Assembly: GCA_016716405.1 (NCBI GenBank)
Contig: JADJWK010000004.1
Coordinates: 496,001-560,000, forward strand
Length of the DNA stretch: 64,000 nucleotides
Reading direction: 5' to 3'
Source: Candidatus Melainabacteria bacterium
Lineage (GTDB): Bacteria; Cyanobacteriota; Vampirovibrionia; Obscuribacterales; Obscuribacteraceae
In this document: piece by piece, positions 60,675 to 64,000 of the stretch
Layout: the number at the start of each line of letters is the position of its first letter
Numbering within the stretch: position 1 is the stretch's first letter
Program-made: the position numbers and the translations under genes
The notes under the pieces: generated by a model
The model's input: only the letters and a program-made list of their open reading frames with translations
Told to the model about the DNA's origin: nothing
Database searches by the model: none

Positions 60675-61811
60675 TCACCAATTACGCCTGTTTCTCTGCT
60701 GCTCGAGTATTCTCTTGTTCTTCTCCAGCAAGCTCTTGTCATGCTCGAGCTTATACCATTTGGCCGAGACAACTCTACCATCGGGAGCCCGGCCCATGCG
60801 AAGGAGCCAGGTGTCCATATTCTCCACGTCCACAGCGCAGATCTTCTCGGAGTCGGTGACAAGCAGAATCTTTCTCGGTCCGGGTCTGAGCCCGGGAAGA
60901 ACCACGAAAAATCGATAAGAGCGACCGTTGACTATTGCCCGGAAGGCGGGGTTCTGGCGACCGTCCATAGCCAGGGCGGCGGTCGCTCCCGAGACCTTGA
61001 TCGGCACCCAGCGCCGGTCGGCGTTGGTGACATTCGAGCCGATCTCGGCGGTCTCCAGACAGGTCATATCGGCGAAGCATTCTTTGACGATCCTCGGAAT
61101 GACGTCGTCTTCCTGGACCTGGAGCAAGATAGAGTTGGCGTCGACCGGGATCTCGAGGGTGGCGTTCGGATTGATGTCGAATTGAGGCGTTCCCTTCACC
61201 AGGGAGATGCGATGCTTGTCGGCCTCGCCATAAAGACTGCTCTGCTGGATTCCGCCCTGCAAGGGATTGGCAGAGTCCATCCTGGCCTGCATCACCTTGA
61301 GATACTCGTATTCTTGATAGGCTTTGCCCTTGAGCGGATTCGACGAGTCGTGCTTGGCGAAGAGCTCGTAAGCCTGGTTGAACTTGTCCATAGCCGCTCG
61401 CATCCGCTTGAGGTTTTTATGGCATTCAGCCTGGTAAAACGAAATTTGCCCCTGAAGAGGCTCGCAGCCCTCTTTATCGAACTCCGGGGTCAACATCTCC
61501 AGATACCGGAGACCGGAAGCATAATCCTTCTTTTCCATGGCTTTCATGGCATGCTGGTACAGCATGTTTTCTTCCAGCAAGTACTCGGCATGCTCGGTTT
61601 TACCCTGCAGGGGAGCCCTCGAGGATGAGCTCTCCTCGGATGATGGATCATTCATCGCATCTTCGGAGGGTCCCACCGGAGCGACAGCCGGAGCATCGAC
61701 CTCGGCTGCATTGGAGCCCGAAATACTCATCGCCAGAAGACACCATGCCAGAAGACACCATGCCAGCGCAGCGCGCCGCTTTAGAGTCGAAAAGTGTTCT
61801 GATTTCCGCAT
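60675..61811 (-). CDS. Exported TPR-like protein of unknown function
   Basis: 378 residues. Signal peptide (RRAALAWCLLAWCLLAMSIS) with probable cleavage after SNAA. A Ser/Glu-rich linker and two or three TPR-like helices follow (about 85-180; ENMLYQHAMKAMEKKDYASGL). Residues about 190-330 form a mixed domain with three Cys (KECFADMTC, KICAVD). The signal peptide contains an exact 15-base tandem duplication (61732-61746, 61747-61761) giving AWCLL twice. No enzymatic motif. It lies upstream of the epimerase on the same strand. Confidence 0.65.
   Translation of the reverse strand: MRKSEHFSTLKRRAALAWCLLAWCLLAMSISGSNAAEVDAPAVAPVGPSEDAMNDPSSEESSSSRAPLQGKTEHAEYLLEENMLYQHAMKAMEKKDYASGLRYLEMLTPEFDKEGCEPLQGQISFYQAECHKNLKRMRAAMDKFNQAYELFAKHDSSNPLKGKAYQEYEYLKVMQARMDSANPLQGGIQQSSLYGEADKHRISLVKGTPQFDINPNATLEIPVDANSILLQVQEDDVIPRIVKECFADMTCLETAEIGSNVTNADRRWVPIKVSGATAALAMDGRQNPAFRAIVNGRSYRFFVVLPGLRPGPRKILLVTDSEKICAVDVENMDTWLLRMGRAPDGRVVSAKWYKLEHDKSLLEKNKRILEQQRNRRNW
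61732..61761 (-). repeat. 15-bp direct repeat inside a signal-peptide coding region
   Basis: GCCAGAAGACACCAT occurs twice in direct succession (61732-61746 and 61747-61761), encoding the doubled AWCLL of the signal peptide h-region on the minus strand. In-frame, so it changes length by five residues only. Confidence 0.9.
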
Positions 61812-62047
61812 TTTCGCCTGGAGACCCAGGGGGATGAGCTATATCAAAAATTTACCCGATCTCGAGCCCGGACAATCACTCCAGGTGCCGGGGGCGCGGG
61901 CTTTCCGACCGGGTAGTACCTTTATTCAAACACCCCGCCACCGTCGCCCGGGTTGCCGCTGCTAAAAACCTGCAAAACCGTGGTACATACAGGTTAGCAG
62001 TTTATTCCCGGTCCCGAGAACGTTTCTTCACTCAGGAGTCCCGAAAA

Positions 62048-62407
62048 ATGAAGTGGGAAGGTCGCAGACAGTCAACCAACGTGGAGTTCGACTGTCTCGG
62101 AATGACAATCAAGGACTTCGATGAAGGCGTCGCCTGTCACAACATGCTGAGAGATATTCGGGATTCCTATCTAACTACGCCAGGAAGCTCCGAAACGCAA
62201 TTCGAAGCTATTCAACGGACGTTTATATCCGAGAATCCAGCGAATACCGGGGACCAGGATAACGCCATCAATCGGATGCTCTCAAATTTTTCCATTGTCG
62301 AAGAGGAGACCCCCTCGCAGAGAATCGAGAAGTTCCGGGAGACAGTTAAACAGCAGATTGAAGATAACAAGCATCCCAGGCTTCCCAACTTTTTCCCCGA
62401 AAAGTGA
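62048..62407 (+). CDS. Small protein of unknown function
   Basis: 119 residues, soluble, acidic, no signal peptide. The first residues MKWEGRRQSTNVE resemble the start of the YpfJ-type neutral zinc metallopeptidase family (MxWxxRRxSxNVE), but the membrane helix and HExxH site of that family are missing and the rest does not match it. AGGAG lies nine bases upstream of the ATG. Two cysteines (FDCLG, VACHN). It converges with the broken lysozyme-like gene. Confidence 0.6.
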   Translation: MKWEGRRQSTNVEFDCLGMTIKDFDEGVACHNMLRDIRDSYLTTPGSSETQFEAIQRTFISENPANTGDQDNAINRMLSNFSIVEEETPSQRIEKFRETVKQQIEDNKHPRLPNFFPEK

Positions 62408-62431
62408 GTGACGCAGGAGATTGTCTTCAGG

Positions 62432-63578
62432 TCAAGCTGTGGTAGCTATGGTGTTGTGTATGTTCTCGGCGTTGGCCATACGCTGTCCGCGTGTGGTGCC
62501 GTCACTGCGCTCATAGTATCTGTCGAAGGCTGCAGCCACTTCGGCAGGCGTCTGGGCTCTCTGGATCTTGGCCCAGGCTCCGCTCTCGGAAGTCTGCAAC
62601 TCGTGCATCATGAAATCTACCTGAAGCTTCCAGTCGGTAACGGGTTTGCCCTGAGCTTCGGCATAATTTTTCCAGAGCTGTCCTTCTCGGTCCCAGCCAC
62701 TGGATCAAGCCGACGGCGCCTTCTTTACCGTTGTAGGCTGCCGTATTGAAGCTGGACTCGGTCTGCATGTTCCCGAGAATCCCCGAGGCCTGAGCGGGAG
62801 TGAGACCGTGATGCTCGGTCATGTAATCATAGATCTGCTTCACCTGAACGATCTGTCCGTCACCCAGGGGCTTTCCTTGCCCGTCATAACTACCGGTGTT
62901 CATGACTCCATCGCCTGAAGAGCCATTACCTCTGAAATATCCCTGACCATCGAAACCACCATTGTTAGCGTAGCCACTGGTACCCGAGCCGCCGCGCCCA
63001 CCACCGGGGCTGACGCCCCGATTGACGAAACCGTTCTCGGGAGGAGGCGTCACCGGTGCGCTCTGCGCTGCCGGGAAGGGGACGAAATCAGGAATGTTCG
63101 GTCTGGCATTGGCAAGGTCCTGCATCCAGGCAGGCACCGATTCTCCGGGATGCGCCTTTTGAAAGTGACGAATAAGCTCCTCGGCGAATTTCTTCTGGCC
63201 TTCGGTCCTCGCCTCGATCGCCTGGGAGAGGCTCTTGTGCTCAGCCTCGGCGGCGGTCTGCATCTGGATATTGATACTGCCGTCAGGGCTCGGAGTCGCC
63301 TTGGGATTGGCTTCGAGCTGTCCGTCAGTATTCAGGAAGAAGTCCGGCTCTCGCCCGGCCTCGGCATTCTCGGAGGCTGTGCTGAATCGAATCGGAGCGC
63401 CCGAATCGATTGCCTGCATAACCGGTGCCGGTAACTCCGACGGGGCGTCCGACCCACCCGCCGACGATGAGACTGCATCCAGTCGACTGGGAGCCGCAAA
63501 CGGATGATTTTCGCCTTGCCAGAGAGCTGGAGGCGGCTCTGAATTGTCAGAGAAACTGAAATTCTCGAATCCGGTCAT
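62432..63578 (-). pseudogene. Phage-tail-tip lysozyme-like protein, frameshifted
   Basis: From the ATG at 63578 an Ala/Pro/Gly-rich leader of about 235 residues leads into LTPAQASGILGNMQTESSFN and GAVGLIQWLGPRRTALEKL, the start of a phage tail lysozyme-type peptidoglycan hydrolase domain. After AAAAATTATG at 62664-62671 the reading frame ends with unrelated sequence at 62511. One base away the frame stays open to a TGA at 62434-62432 and continues the domain: YAEAQGKPVTDWKLQVDFMM, HELQTSESGAWAKIQRA, AFDRYYERSDGTTRGQRMAN. A one-base change in the A/T run breaks the gene, or it is a sequencing error. Confidence 0.75.
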
Positions 63579-63616
63579 GGGGCAAAACACACAATGTTTG
63601 AGCAAGCAGTAATAGG

Positions 63617-63660
63617 ATCCTAGGTTCCGTTGACATCCCTGTCAATACGTATATACGTAT
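63617..63660. promoter_or_regulatory. Divergent promoter/operator with two palindromes
   Basis: TTGACA-TCCC-TGTCAA (63630-63645) is a palindrome whose arms are each a perfect -35 hexamer, one per strand. Minus strand: TTGACA, 17 bases, TAGGAT (63622-63617), facing the lysozyme-like gene. Plus strand: TTGACA, 16 bases, TATACG (63652-63657). The adjacent ATACGTATATACGTAT (63645-63660) is a perfect 16-base palindrome, a candidate operator, overlapping the plus-strand -10. Confidence 0.55.
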
Positions 63661-63793
63661 AAACCGCATGCCCTTCCGGCATTTTTAATCCAGTCCGAAC
63701 GCGAATGATCGAAAGCGCAAGAGAGAACCCCGGAGGCGGCGAGAACTTGGTATCATCTATCTCTCAGTGAATAGAATGAACCGGTAGATCGAA

Positions 63794-64000
63794 ATGCGTT
63801 TATTGATAATCGGCGGAACTGTTTTTCTCGGGCGCCATCTCGTTTCACTGGCACAGGCTGCTGGTCATCAAGTCACCACGCTCAACCGGGGCAGCGTTTA
63901 TCTGGAAGAACAAGCAAACGTAGAGAGACTAATAGCAGACCGCAACGGAGATTTGAGCGGGCTTTCAGGTCGAACATTCGATGCCGTAATTGACACCTGC
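63794..64000 (+). CDS. NAD-dependent epimerase/reductase, N-terminal part (cut by window end)
   Basis: The first 69 residues of an extended SDR: MRLLIIGGTVFLGRHLVSLA contains the GGTxFLGRHL dinucleotide-binding loop, and LNRG and FDAVIDTC follow at the usual positions. This branch (CSP41/isoflavone-reductase-like, starting GGTxFLG) is often annotated as NAD-dependent epimerase. The active site lies beyond the window, so function cannot be narrowed. Confidence 0.88.
   Translation, partial: MRLLIIGGTVFLGRHLVSLAQAAGHQVTTLNRGSVYLEEQANVERLIADRNGDLSGLSGRTFDAVIDTC

Noticed and set aside
1..64000. CRISPR arrays, insertion sequences, prophage blocks, integrase-attached tRNA sites
   Set aside because: No regularly spaced repeats, transposase or integrase frames were found, and the tRNA-Trp gene has no partial duplicate nearby. 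The single lysozyme-like gene is not accompanied by other phage genes.

Overview
The window is chromosomal DNA of a GC-rich bacterium with dense, mostly housekeeping gene content: about 55 protein genes, one tRNA gene, and no transposase, integrase, CRISPR array or rRNA. Ser/Thr kinases with leucine-rich and TPR ectodomains, an exported TPR-caspase, many exported TPR proteins, a TadE-like pseudopilin and the order rpmG-tRNA(Trp)-secE-nusG-rplK-rplA suggest a large-genome, behaviourally complex lineage. My best guess is a non-photosynthetic relative of Cyanobacteria (Obscuribacterales/Melainabacteria type). This is inference (about 0.5); Acidobacteria, Planctomycetes or a deltaproteobacterial group are alternatives. 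TTG and GTG starts with good Shine-Dalgarno sites are common.

Layout. 1-7126 (minus): a sensor histidine kinase, two single-domain response regulators, an Hpt/receiver/GGDEF protein, gpsA, a GT4 glycosyltransferase and the first codons of a sugar-nucleotidyltransferase, apparently one run of genes. 7195-11496 (minus): a dipeptide-type ABC importer (lipoprotein and two permeases, no ATPases) plus a small exported protein. 11660-14490 (plus): a strong promoter, rpmG, tRNA-Trp, secE, nusG, rplK, rplA and a terminator. 14513-23951: a TadE-like protein, a DnaJ-type co-chaperone, two TPR proteins, holB, purA, a large orphan membrane-anchored protein and a phasin-like coiled-coil protein. 24170-28898 (plus): a PafA-type phosphatase homologue that has lost most catalytic residues, then polA. 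28899-35221 (minus): an amino-acid permease and two tandem receptor-like Ser/Thr kinases. 35302-44533: 3-hydroxyacyl-CoA dehydrogenase, an AI-2E-type exporter, a Ca2+/Na+ antiporter-type protein, gatC, pyrG, a DUF3592-like protein, DUF1643, an Na+/H+ antiporter and DUF4241.

From 44.6 kb on the content is more accessory: three very small genes, an exported Q/N- and RGG-rich protein, a DEAD-box helicase, a cysteine-rich membrane protein, an AAA+ ATPase, an exported TPR-caspase, a histidine-rich polytopic membrane protein, a tandem pair of exported TPR/double-retropepsin proteins (the second with a lost catalytic Asp), two epimerases (one cut by the window end), and a phage-tail-lysozyme-like gene broken by a frameshift.

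The most interesting material is the set of exported proteins joining TPRs to protease or kinase modules, together with two probable pseudoenzymes (24170-25957 and 58242-59693). No compact defence island or other unmistakably new multi-gene system is visible.
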